A DNA stretch of 64,000 nt from contig NZ_QFOB01000001.1 in the NCBI RefSeq assembly GCF_003248515.1, positions 496,001-560,000 on the forward strand. Reading direction: 5' to 3'. Both the position numbers and the translations under genes were made by a program. Shown here piece by piece: positions 8,717 to 16,307 of the stretch. Position 1 is the stretch's first letter; every line of letters begins with the position of its first letter. The DNA is from Sphingomonas sp. Its GTDB lineage: Bacteria > Pseudomonadota > Alphaproteobacteria > Sphingomonadales > Sphingomonadaceae. Below the pieces are notes generated by a model. That model had not been told where the DNA came from. It did no database searches and saw only the letters and a program-made list of their open reading frames with translations.

Positions 8717-9562
8717 ATGCGTTTCGAGGGCACCGCCAGCTATGTTGCCGGCGAAGATCTGAAGGTCGCGGTCAACGCCGCCGTTCGCCTCCGCAGGCCA
8801 TTGCTGGTGAAGGGCGAGCCGGGCACTGGCAAGACGGTGCTCGCGCAGGAAATCGCCGCCGCGATCGGCGCGCCGCTTCTTTCCTGGAACGTGAAGTCGA
8901 CGACCAGGGCGCAGCAGGGCCTTTACGAATATGATGCGGTCGCCCGTCTGCGCGACGGGCAACTGGGTGATGCTCGCGTTCACGACATCCGCAACTATAT
9001 CCGCAAGGGCAAGCTCTGGGAGGCTTTCACCAGCCCCGAATTGCCCGTGCTTCTGATCGACGAGATCGACAAGGCCGACATCGAATTTCCGAACGATCTG
9101 CTCCAGGAACTCGATCGGATGAGCTTCGACGTCTATGAGACGGGCGAGACGATCACCGCCGCCGAACGCCCGATCGTCATCATCACCTCCAATAACGAAA
9201 AGGAGTTGCCGGACGCGTTCCTGCGCCGCTGCTTCTTCCATTATATCCGCTTTCCCGATCGCGAGACGATGCAGGCGATCGTCGACGTGCACTTTCCGGG
9301 AATCCAGAAGTTGCTGGTCCACCGCGCGCTCGACATCTTCTATGAGGTGCGGGAGGTGCCTGGCCTCAAGAAGAAGCCTTCCACCAGCGAACTGATCGAT
9401 TGGCTGAAGCTGTTGCTCTACGAGGATATGCCGCTGGAAACGCTGCAATCGCGCGACAGCCGCCAGGCCGTGCCCCCGCTCCACGGAGCCCTGTTGAAGA
9501 ACGAGGCGGATGTGATGCTATTCGAACGCCTCGCCTTCCTCACGCGACGCGGCCTCCAATAG
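8717..9562 (+). CDS. MoxR-family AAA+ ATPase
   Basis: 281 aa cytosolic AAA+ ATPase of the MoxR/CoxD type, which typically works with a VWA protein as a chaperone pair to mature or insert cofactors into client enzymes. Walker A is GEPGTGKT (residues 33-40) and Walker B is VLLIDEIDKAD. Sensor 1 appears as IVIITSNNEKELPDAFLRRC, with its arginine finger. The start is preceded by AAAGGAGCAGGC. The expected CoxE-like VWA partner lies at 11305, separated by a TPR gene rather than directly adjacent. Confidence 0.93.
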   Translation: MRFEGTASYVAGEDLKVAVNAAVRLRRPLLVKGEPGTGKTVLAQEIAAAIGAPLLSWNVKSTTRAQQGLYEYDAVARLRDGQLGDARVHDIRNYIRKGKLWEAFTSPELPVLLIDEIDKADIEFPNDLLQELDRMSFDVYETGETITAAERPIVIITSNNEKELPDAFLRRCFFHYIRFPDRETMQAIVDVHFPGIQKLLVHRALDIFYEVREVPGLKKKPSTSELIDWLKLLLYEDMPLETLQSRDSRQAVPPLHGALLKNEADVMLFERLAFLTRRGLQ

Positions 9563-9627
9563 GACCGCACTGGCCGCAATCCCGCCCCGATGATAGTTTC
9601 GATGTCGGAGCGGGGGGGGAAAAGTTG

Positions 9628-11274
9628 ATGGTTCGCAGGGGGATCGTGGCCGGATTGGCCTTTTGGATCGCGGTGGCCGCGCCCGCGCAGGATCATCAGC
9701 ATCCCGCCGGGCCGCCCGAAACGCTCGACGGCTGGGCGCGGGGCGCGATGCTGTTCGACGGGCTAGGGAACTTCCACCGCGCCGTAACCACCCGATCCCC
9801 GCAGGCGCAGGCCTATTTCGATCAGGGGATGCGCTTTCTCTGGGCCTTCAACCATGACGAGGCCACCCGATCCTTCGCAAAGGGGGCCATGCTGGATCCC
9901 GCCTGCGCCATGTGCCTCTGGGGCGTCGCACTGACGCTGGGGCCGAATTACAACATGCCGATGATGACCGGCGCCCGCGCGATCGTGGGCCAGGCAGCTT
10001 TGCGGGCGGCGCAGGCCATACCGGACGCGCGCCCGGTGGAGCGCGCGCTGATCGCGGCGGTGGCAACCCGCTATGCCGGCAGCACGGCGCTGGACGCGGG
10101 CAATATCGGTCCGGTGCTGACGGCCTATGCCGATGCGATGCGCGAGGTGGCCGCCGCCTATCCCGCCGATGCTGACGTGCAGGTGCTGTTCGCCGAGGCC
10201 CTGATGACGGCCAACCCGTGGAAGCTGTGGACGGCGGACGGACAGCCGGCCGCCGGCACGCCGGAAATCCTGGCGACGCTGGAAAGAACGCTGGCGGCCA
10301 GCCCGGCCCATCCCGGCGCGAATCATTACTGGATCCACGCCGTCGAGGCTTCCCGCCACCCCGAACGGGCGCTGCCCTCGGCCGAGCGGCTCGTGGGCAT
10401 GATGCCCGCTGCCGGACATATGGAGCATATGCCGGCGCACATCATGCAGCGCGTGGGCCGTTACGAGGAGGCGGCGGAGGCCAACCGGAAGGGAGCGGCA
10501 GCGGATCTCGCTTATCTGAAGCAGACCGCGCCACCCGATTATTATCCGATGTATCTGATCCACAATTACCAGTTCCTGGCGAGCGCGGCGGCGATGGAGG
10601 GGCGGCGCGCGGAGGCGATCGAGGCGGCACGGGCGGTCCGCTCGCTCGCCACCGATGCGATGCTGACGGCCATGCCCGGCTATGACTGGCAGGCGACCTG
10701 CCTGTTCGACGTCTATGTGCGCTTCGGCCTGTGGGCAGAGATGCTGGCTGCGCCCGCGCCGGCCGCGCAATTGCCGGGGGCGACGATCAATTATCACCAG
10801 TCGCGCGCCGTGGCGCTGGCGGCGCTGGGGCGTGCGAGCGAAGCCAAAGCGGAGCTGGCGACGGCCGCCACGCTGATCGCCGCGACTCCGCCGGACGCCG
10901 TGCAGGCGATGAACCGCGCGATCGACCTCTACCGGATCGGCCAGTTGCGCGCGGAGGCGCGCATTGCTGGCGCCGAACGCGGCCCGGCCGCCGCCGTGCC
11001 CGTGCTGCGGCGGGCGATCGCGATCGAGGACAAGCTGGCCTATGACGAACCGCAGGACGAATTCTTTCCGACGCGCCACCTGCTGGGCGCGGCCCTCCTC
11101 GCCAGCGGCGACAAGACAGGCGCCGCGCGCATCTTCGAGGAGGATCTCGCCCGCAATCCGGCCAATGGCTGGGCGCTATATGGTCTGGCTGTGGCGCGCG
11201 GCGCCGGGACCGAAAGCGCGCTGGCGACGGCATGGGCGAAGGCGGACACGAAGCTGACATCCTCCGCTTTCTAG
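9628..11274 (+). CDS. Secreted tetratricopeptide-repeat protein
   Basis: 548 aa. The N-terminus MVRRGIVAGLAFWIAVAAPAQ is a signal peptide, so the protein is probably periplasmic. Helical TPR-like units follow (for example FDQGMRFLWAFNHDEATRSFAKGAMLDPACAMCLWG near residues 58-93). A Cys-x-x-Cys motif (CAMC) lies in the first repeats, and histidine-rich patches (GANHYWIHAVEA, GHMEHMPAHIMQR) might bind metal or haem. ATG 9628 was chosen for the signal peptide. It sits between moxR and the VWA gene; function unknown. Confidence 0.85.
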   Translation: MVRRGIVAGLAFWIAVAAPAQDHQHPAGPPETLDGWARGAMLFDGLGNFHRAVTTRSPQAQAYFDQGMRFLWAFNHDEATRSFAKGAMLDPACAMCLWGVALTLGPNYNMPMMTGARAIVGQAALRAAQAIPDARPVERALIAAVATRYAGSTALDAGNIGPVLTAYADAMREVAAAYPADADVQVLFAEALMTANPWKLWTADGQPAAGTPEILATLERTLAASPAHPGANHYWIHAVEASRHPERALPSAERLVGMMPAAGHMEHMPAHIMQRVGRYEEAAEANRKGAAADLAYLKQTAPPDYYPMYLIHNYQFLASAAAMEGRRAEAIEAARAVRSLATDAMLTAMPGYDWQATCLFDVYVRFGLWAEMLAAPAPAAQLPGATINYHQSRAVALAALGRASEAKAELATAATLIAATPPDAVQAMNRAIDLYRIGQLRAEARIAGAERGPAAAVPVLRRAIAIEDKLAYDEPQDEFFPTRHLLGAALLASGDKTGAARIFEEDLARNPANGWALYGLAVARGAGTESALATAWAKADTKLTSSAF

Positions 11275-11304
11275 AGCCGGCACGCCATGGCATCCTGACG
11301 GGCG

Positions 11305-12480
11305 ATGTTCCTTTCCTTCCTCGAAGAACTGCGCCGCGCGGGCATCAAGGCCACGCCGAAGGAGCATCTGCTGCTGCTGGAAGCACTGCAGGCCGACCTG
11401 ATCGACCGCAGCCCGGAGCATTTCTATTATCTCGCCCGATCCATCTACGTGAAGGACGAGAGCCTGATCGATCGCTTCGACCAGGTCTTCGGCCACGTCT
11501 TCCGCGGGCTTGTGGACGCGGGCGAGGAGACGGCCGGGATCCCGGAGGACTGGCTGAAGGCGATCGCGGAGAAATTCCTGACGCCGGAGGAGATGGCCGG
11601 GATCCAATCCCTCGGCTCCTGGGACCAGATCATGGAAACGCTGAAGCAGCGGCTCGAGGAGCAGAAAGGCCGGCATCAGGGCGGCAACACATGGATCGGC
11701 ACCGGCGGCACATCGCCCTTCGGCAATGGCGGCTACAATCCCGAGGGCATCCGCATCGGCGGCGAATCCCGGCACAGGCGCGCGATCAAGGTGTGGGAAC
11801 AGCGCGCCTTCCGCAATCTGGACGACCGGCAGGAACTGGGCACGCGGACAATCAAGCTGGCGCTCCGCCGCCTGCGCCGCTTCGCGCGGGAGGGAGCGGC
11901 CGACGAGCTGGATCTGGGTGAGACGATCGCCGGCACGGCGCGAAAGGGCTATCTCGATATCGCGCTCCGGCCCGAGCGGCGCAACGCCGTGAAGCTGCTG
12001 CTCTTCCTGGATGTCGGCGGATCGATGGATCCGCATGCGCGCGCGTGCGAGGAATTGTTCTCGGCCGCCACATCCGAATTCAAGCATCTGGAATTCTTCT
12101 ATTTCCACAATTGCATCTATGAAGGCGTGTGGAAGGATAATGCGCGCCGCTTCCAGGAGCGGACGCCGACGATGGAGATCCTCCACACATTCGGCAGCGA
12201 CTATAAGTTGCTGTTTGTGGGGGATGCGCAAATGAGCCCCTATGAGATCAGCCACCCCGGCGGATCGGTGGAGCATATGAATCCTGAAGCCGGCGCCATG
12301 TGGATGCGGCGGCTGACGACCGTCTATGCGAGCGCCGCCTGGCTCAATCCCGTGCCGCGCGAGCAATGGGGCGGGCAATCCACGCGGATGATCCGTGAAC
12401 TGATGGGCAACCGCATGTTCCCGATGACGCTGGCCGGGCTGGAGGATGCGATGCGATGCCTCGCCCGGAGACAGGCGTAG
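11305..12480 (+). CDS. VWA-domain protein, CoxE-like
   Basis: 391 aa. The N-terminal half is helical and charged. The C-terminal half is a von Willebrand factor A domain whose MIDAS-like loop reads LFLDVGGSMD, with Asp236. The canonical DxSxS is altered to DxGxS, as seen in the CoxE family. Later FGSDYKLLFVGDAQMSPYE carries the third MIDAS segment. It is the likely partner of the MoxR ATPase at 8717. Convergent with sir2, a hairpin separates them. Confidence 0.9.
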   Translation: MFLSFLEELRRAGIKATPKEHLLLLEALQADLIDRSPEHFYYLARSIYVKDESLIDRFDQVFGHVFRGLVDAGEETAGIPEDWLKAIAEKFLTPEEMAGIQSLGSWDQIMETLKQRLEEQKGRHQGGNTWIGTGGTSPFGNGGYNPEGIRIGGESRHRRAIKVWEQRAFRNLDDRQELGTRTIKLALRRLRRFAREGAADELDLGETIAGTARKGYLDIALRPERRNAVKLLLFLDVGGSMDPHARACEELFSAATSEFKHLEFFYFHNCIYEGVWKDNARRFQERTPTMEILHTFGSDYKLLFVGDAQMSPYEISHPGGSVEHMNPEAGAMWMRRLTTVYASAAWLNPVPREQWGGQSTRMIRELMGNRMFPMTLAGLEDAMRCLARRQA

Positions 12481-12486
12481 CACGCA

Positions 12487-12507
12487 TCGGGCGCGCGTGG
12501 CGCCCGA
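12487..12507. terminator. Bidirectional hairpin between convergent genes
   Basis: TCGGGCGC-GCGTG-GCGCCCGA: an 8-bp perfect stem exactly between the VWA stop (12480) and the sir2 stop (12517). A second small repeat, GAGAACGATTCTC, abuts it. No U-tract is seen on either side. Confidence 0.45.
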
Positions 12508-12516
12508 GAACGATTC

Positions 12517-13239
12517 TCAGCCGGCGGCGGCCAGCAGCGAATCGACCCATTCGGGCACGAGCAGGCTGGCCGGGCCGTGGCGGGCATCATCGAAATGATA
12601 ACTGCCGGCGGACGGATCGAGATTAAGCTCCAGCGTCGCGGCATTGGCGGCGTTCGCGATCCGGACGAAGCCCGCGGCCGGATAGACGGCGCCGGATGTG
12701 CCGATCGAGACGAACAGATCGCAGTCGATCAGCGCCCGCTCGATCCGCGCCATTTCGTACGGCATCTCCCCGAAAAACACGATATCGGGGCGAAGCGCAT
12801 CCGCCCCGCAGGCGGGACACACCTTGCCCTCGCGCATGGCGCCCGCGAATGGCGCGCGCGCATCGCAGGCACGGCACAGCGCGGACAGCAATTCGCCATG
12901 GATATGGACGAGCCGCCGGGCGCCCGCCCGTTCGTGCAGATCATCCACATTCTGGGTGACGATCATCAGTTCGCCCGGCCATTCGGCATCGAGCCGCGCG
13001 AGCGCATGATGCGCGGCATTGGGCTCCACCGTGGCGAGCGCGGCGCGGCGCGCATCATAGAAGCGCAGCACCAAATCCTCGTCGCGGGCGAGGGCCTCCG
13101 GCGTGCAGACATCCTCCACCCGATGCCCTTCCCACAGCCCGTCCGGCCCCCGGAAGGTTGCGAGTCCGCTCTCGGCCGAGACACCCGCCCCCGTGAGGAC
13201 GACGATGCTGCTGGTGGGGCTGCTTGCGGGCACCACCAT
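12517..13239 (-). CDS. NAD-dependent protein deacylase, Sir2 family
   Basis: 240 aa, normal for bacterial CobB-type sirtuins, which remove acyl groups from lysines using NAD+. Motifs in order: GAGVSAESGLATFRG (residues 17-31, NAD binding), TQNVDDLHERAG, catalytic His in HIHGELL, two Cys-x-x-Cys zinc pairs (CRAC and CPAC), DIVFFGE, and SIGTSGAVYPA. ATG 13239 lies 4 nt after the stop of the PspB-like gene at 13244. It is thus placed as the last gene of the Psp operon, an unusual setting. Confidence 0.94.
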   Translation of the reverse strand: MVVPASSPTSSIVVLTGAGVSAESGLATFRGPDGLWEGHRVEDVCTPEALARDEDLVLRFYDARRAALATVEPNAAHHALARLDAEWPGELMIVTQNVDDLHERAGARRLVHIHGELLSALCRACDARAPFAGAMREGKVCPACGADALRPDIVFFGEMPYEMARIERALIDCDLFVSIGTSGAVYPAAGFVRIANAANAATLELNLDPSAGSYHFDDARHGPASLLVPEWVDSLLAAAG

Positions 13240-13243
13240 CGGA

Positions 13244-13492
13244 TCAGAGATCGACGCCGGCGGCGATCGCCTCCAGCTTGCGGACGCGCTCGCGCAGATC
13301 CGCCAGTTCGATGCGCGCGGCGGAGGGCGAGGTCGGCGTCCGCGCATCCGGATCGCGCCGGCCACCCGAAAGCGCGTGGCGCTGCAACTCGATCCATTCG
13401 TGCCAGGCGCGCAAGCCGGCAAGAGCGAGGACAATGACGCCAGCCAGCGAGGTCAGCGCGATCAGGGTGGTGGAAAGCGTCTCGGGCATCAC
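13244..13492 (-). CDS. Small PspB-like membrane protein (copy 3)
   Basis: 82 aa. One N-terminal membrane helix (LIALTSLAGVIVLALAGLRAW, about residues 9-29), then a basic linker and a C-terminal coiled coil, RIELADLRERVRKLEAIAAGVDL. The layout matches PspB, and the tail resembles the PspB ERxxxLExI motif, more weakly than the copies upstream. ATG 13492 overlaps the preceding stop by 4 nt. It is probably an envelope-stress component; not confidently assigned to a named family. Confidence 0.75.
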   Translation of the reverse strand: MMPETLSTTLIALTSLAGVIVLALAGLRAWHEWIELQRHALSGGRRDPDARTPTSPSAARIELADLRERVRKLEAIAAGVDL

Positions 13493-13761
13493 TTGGCTCC
13501 CTCACGGGCATCGCGCAGCGCCTCGATCTCCCGCTCCAGCGCGAGACCGCGATTGTGATCGCCATCAGTGACGATCCGTTCCAGCACGGCGATGCGATCC
13601 TTGAGCTGGCGGATCTCGCCCTGCAGGCGGGCGGCATCGGGATCTTCCGGCCCCGCGCGGCCCGTCACCCGCCCCGCATCGAGGCGGGCGCGCTGGAGGC
13701 GGGTGAACGAGACGATCGCGACGATCGCGACAACCATCAGAAAGGGTGCGAACTCGATCAC
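13489..13761 (-). CDS. Small PspB-like membrane protein (copy 2)
   Basis: 90 aa. Membrane helix FLMVVAIVAIVSF near residues 7-19, then a charged linker and a coiled coil. The coiled coil carries RIAVLERIVTDGDHNRG, close to the PspB signature (RxxALExILDxxHPNWR in E. coli, from memory). It also matches the PspB here (RLATIERIVAADNPHFRR). A second helix, LEREIEALRDARE, follows. It lies 11 nt after the copy at 13773. Inference: a diverged PspB paralogue that could bind PspC or PspA. Confidence 0.8.
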   Translation of the reverse strand: MIEFAPFLMVVAIVAIVSFTRLQRARLDAGRVTGRAGPEDPDAARLQGEIRQLKDRIAVLERIVTDGDHNRGLALEREIEALRDAREGAK

Positions 13762-13772
13762 GTCCTTGGTCC

Positions 13773-14069
13773 TCAGTTGGTCGGTGTGTGGCGAAGCTGC
13801 TCGATCTCGCGCTCCAGCCGCCCGGCGGGATCGGTCGCGATCCGCTCCAGCACCGCGATCCTTTCCTCCAGGCGCGAGATCTGGCCGGTCAGCCGCTCAT
13901 TCTCGTTCGTCAGCAGATGGATCTTGCGATCGGCATCCGGATCGTCACCGCGATCCTTGTAGCGGCTCGGCGCGAAACCGTGCCGGGCGCGGACCCAGTT
14001 GTTCGCCACCCACGATATCGGGCCGATGGTGATGGCCGCGATCGGGATCAGCAACGCCAGCTGGCTCAT
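13773..14069 (-). CDS. Small PspB-like membrane protein (copy 1)
   Basis: 98 aa. Membrane helix LALLIPIAAITIGPISWVAN near the N-terminus, a basic linker, then a leucine-zipper-like coiled coil. The coiled coil ends in RLEERIAVLERIATDPAGRLEREIEQLR, nearly identical in pattern to the neighbour at 13489. It lies 30 nt downstream of pspC. The shared RIAVLERI-A/V-TD block indicates tandem duplication from a PspB-like ancestor. Confidence 0.8.
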   Translation of the reverse strand: MSQLALLIPIAAITIGPISWVANNWVRARHGFAPSRYKDRGDDPDADRKIHLLTNENERLTGQISRLEERIAVLERIATDPAGRLEREIEQLRHTPTN

Positions 14070-14099
14070 GACACTCTTCCCCCTGTTCCGTCGCGCGCC

Positions 14100-14489
14100 T
14101 CAGCGCAGCGCCTCGATTTCATCCGCAAGGCGGCGATTCTCGCTGGTCACATGCGTTTCGACATCGGCCAGGCGGCGATCGATATCGCGGAAGCGGGCGC
14201 GCACATCGCGCACCGAATTGGCGGGCTTGGCGCGCACGCCCTGCCAGAATTTGCGATCCTCGCGATCCTGATAGTCGAACTCGCTCGGCTTGTCCGGCGC
14301 GAGCCAGCCGACCAGGAAATAAGCGAGCAGCTGGCCGCCGCCCATGAAGCCGGTGGCAAAACCGATCAGCACGAAGCCGACGCGGATCAGCAGCGGATCG
14401 ATACCGGTATAATCGGCAACGCCGGAGCAGACGCCCATGAACTTGCCGTTGCGTTTGTCGAGATAGAAGCGGGTACGGCTCGGTGTCAT
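14100..14489 (-). CDS. pspC: PspC-domain envelope stress protein
   Basis: 129 aa. The PspC domain is at the N-terminus: FYLDKRNGKFMGVCSGVADYTGID, then a membrane helix (LLIRVGFVLIGFATGF) and LLAYFLVGWLAPDKP. A charged, coiled-coil C-terminal tail follows (DIDRRLADVETHVTSENRRLADEIEALR). PspC senses inner-membrane stress and recruits PspA with PspB. ATG 14489 has GGAAGGATATCGAG upstream. The gap to pspB is 40 nt. Confidence 0.92.
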   Translation of the reverse strand: MTPSRTRFYLDKRNGKFMGVCSGVADYTGIDPLLIRVGFVLIGFATGFMGGGQLLAYFLVGWLAPDKPSEFDYQDREDRKFWQGVRAKPANSVRDVRARFRDIDRRLADVETHVTSENRRLADEIEALR

Positions 14490-14529
14490 CTCGATATCCT
14501 TCCCTGTTTGAGAGCGTATCCGGGGCGCT

Positions 14530-14829
14530 TCAGCGCTGACGGCGGCGCTCGGCGATGCGATCGAACACATGATCGTCCTCGCGATCGTCGATCAGACGCT
14601 CGGTCTCGGGACGGCGGAAATGCGGGTTGTCGGCGGCGACGATGCGCTCGATCGTGGCAAGCCTGTCATCCAGCCTGCGGGCGAGATCGTGCAGCTCATC
14701 GAGCAGCTTCTCATCCTCGATCGACAGCGAGCCGGACTTCTTCCACTGCGTGACATAGTGGAAGATCAGCCAGGGCAGGCCGACGAAGATCGAGAGGATC
14801 GCGGTCAGCGGAATCAGTTCGTGCACCAT
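14530..14829 (-). CDS. pspB: Phage shock protein B
   Basis: 99 aa, slightly longer than E. coli PspB. Membrane helix LTAILSIFVGLPWLIFHYVTQW (about residues 8-29), then a cytosolic coiled coil LSIEDEKLLDELHDLARRLDDRLATIERIVAADNPHFR, which is the PspB signature. It starts one base after the pspA stop. It acts with PspC to sense envelope stress and release PspF from PspA. Confidence 0.93.
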   Translation of the reverse strand: MVHELIPLTAILSIFVGLPWLIFHYVTQWKKSGSLSIEDEKLLDELHDLARRLDDRLATIERIVAADNPHFRRPETERLIDDREDDHVFDRIAERRRQR

Positions 14830-14830
14830 C

Positions 14831-15511
14831 TCAGCCTTCCTGATCGGTCAGGCGCGCGCGGGCGCGGGCCTTGAGCGCTTCCAGCTCGGCATCCACCTTG
14901 TCGGCGGAACGCAGCTCGGCAATCTCTTCCTCGAGGCTCTTCTGCACGCCGAGGCCGGCGGCGTCGGCGCGGCCCTCGGCCATGTCGACCCGACGCTCCA
15001 GCACATCGAAGCGGCTGAACGCCTCCTCCACCTTCTGCCCGGCATACATTTCACGCAGCCGGGTGCGATTCTGCGCCGATTCGAGGCGCGTGGCGATCGA
15101 ATTCTGGCGCGCGCGCGCTTCGCGCAGCTTGTTCTGCAGCTTGGCAATGTCCGCCTCGCAGGCATGAAGCGCCTCGTCGATCTGAATGATCTCGTCCTTC
15201 AGCTGATCGGCCAGGTCTCCGGCCTTCTGCTTTTCGACCAGAGCGGCCTTGGCGAGATCCTCGCGGCCCTTGGAGAGCGCCAGCTCGGCCTTCTCCATCC
15301 AGCCTTCCTGGACCTGATCCAGCTTGCCGATCTGGCGGCGCATCTCTTTCTGGTCCGCAATGTGGCGGGCGGCGGAAGCGCGCACCTCGACCAGGGTTTC
15401 TTCCATCTCGAGGATGATCATGCGGATCATCTTCGCGGGATCCTCCGCCCGATCGAGCAGATCGGTCATGTTCGCGGCGATGATGTCGCGCGTGCGGGAG
15501 AAGATGCCCAT
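14831..15511 (-). CDS. pspA: Phage shock protein A (PspA/IM30 family)
   Basis: 226 aa, nearly entirely coiled coil. The N-terminal amphipathic helix MGIFSRTRDIIAANMTDLLD and the family segment AEDPAKMIRMIILEMEETL are textbook PspA. It binds stressed inner membrane as an ESCRT-III-like scaffold and, in resting cells, inhibits PspF. ATG 15511 follows an AAGGAG site. I find no separate sigma-54 box in the 116 nt before it, so it is probably read from the promoter at 16191. Confidence 0.97.
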   Translation of the reverse strand: MGIFSRTRDIIAANMTDLLDRAEDPAKMIRMIILEMEETLVEVRASAARHIADQKEMRRQIGKLDQVQEGWMEKAELALSKGREDLAKAALVEKQKAGDLADQLKDEIIQIDEALHACEADIAKLQNKLREARARQNSIATRLESAQNRTRLREMYAGQKVEEAFSRFDVLERRVDMAEGRADAAGLGVQKSLEEEIAELRSADKVDAELEALKARARARLTDQEG

Positions 15512-15627
15512 GATGAAATACTCCTTGAAACCTGTCTCGCGCGGCGGCTGGTCGGCCTTCGCCTTCCAATCGCCCCACGATAGCGCCGGGGCCGGCAGCG
15601 GGGAAAGGGCCGACCCCGGCATCATCG

Positions 15628-16131
15628 TCACTTCGCGGCTGCCGTGCCGTTGCCGATCCGGCCGGCATCGGCGAGGCGGACGCTTTCCACATCGCGCTGC
15701 ATGTCCGCCAGCTGCTGCTGATTGTCGGCGCGGCCGAAATAGATGCGCATCGCCACCGTCTGCGGCTGACCGCGAAGCTCGCTGGGCAGCTGCGGATATT
15801 TGATGTGCGAGGCAACGTTCAGCGCGTGCCGATCGACCACGACACTGCCGCTGGAGCGGGCGATCTCGGCGCCGGCATAATCGCCCTCGGCGGTGAAGCG
15901 GACGGCGAGGACCGCCTCGGCGCGCTTGCCGCTGTCCATGCGCAGCGAATAGCGATCCGAGCCCATTTCCAGCTGCCGCTCGACATTGGCCTGCCAGCCA
16001 TCGACCGTGGTGACCGGGGTCGCCGCGCGGGCCGGAGCGATCGCCGCGCCAACGCAGGTGGCGGTAAGGGCGGCGGCGCCGATCATCGAAACCGCGAGCC
16101 GTTGAACATCGGATTTGTCGAACGTGAACAT
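15628..16131 (-). CDS. Secreted protein with TonB-C-like domain, leading the psp operon
   Basis: 167 aa from ATG 16131 (GGGAG is 7 nt upstream; an ATG at 16146 is the alternative). The N-terminus has a basic stretch and a hydrophobic core (LAVSMIGAAALTATCVGAAIAPARA), so it is exported or anchored. The mature part resembles a TonB C-terminal/energy-transducer fold: VERQLEMGSDRYSLRMDSGKRAEAVLAVRFTAEGDYAGAEIARSSGS, then HIKYPQLPSEL. It lies between the sigma-54 promoter and pspA, so it should be induced with the Psp response. Role unknown. Confidence 0.82.
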   Translation of the reverse strand: MFTFDKSDVQRLAVSMIGAAALTATCVGAAIAPARAATPVTTVDGWQANVERQLEMGSDRYSLRMDSGKRAEAVLAVRFTAEGDYAGAEIARSSGSVVVDRHALNVASHIKYPQLPSELRGQPQTVAMRIYFGRADNQQQLADMQRDVESVRLADAGRIGNGTAAAK

Positions 16132-16190
16132 CGTGAAATCTCCCATCTTTCAGAACCTTCACACCGGCAATCCGGTGTTGCCCCTTGCAT

Positions 16191-16207
16191 TGCAGGAGGC
16201 GTGCCAA
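16191..16207 (-). promoter_or_regulatory. Sigma-54 (-24/-12) promoter of the psp operon
   Basis: On the minus strand the sequence is TTGGCACGCCTCCTGCA. It matches the RpoN consensus TTGGCACG-N4-TTGCA at every fixed position except one (C for the first T of TTGC). It lies about 60 nt before the gene at 16131 and faces away from the divergent pspF. A PspF (enhancer-binding protein) gene next to it makes the assignment strong. Confidence 0.88.
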
Positions 16208-16307
16208 TTCTTGATGTGATTGATTTCATTCAGCTTTGATAAATTTCCCCTGCTCGCGGCGACGGAAGTATTTGCCAACAAGTGGTAAAATGCGCCAAAT
16301 AGCAGCA

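Noticed and set aside
15512..15627. Second sigma-54 promoter directly before pspA
   Set aside because: No TGGCAC-N5-TTGC-like pattern was found in the gap.
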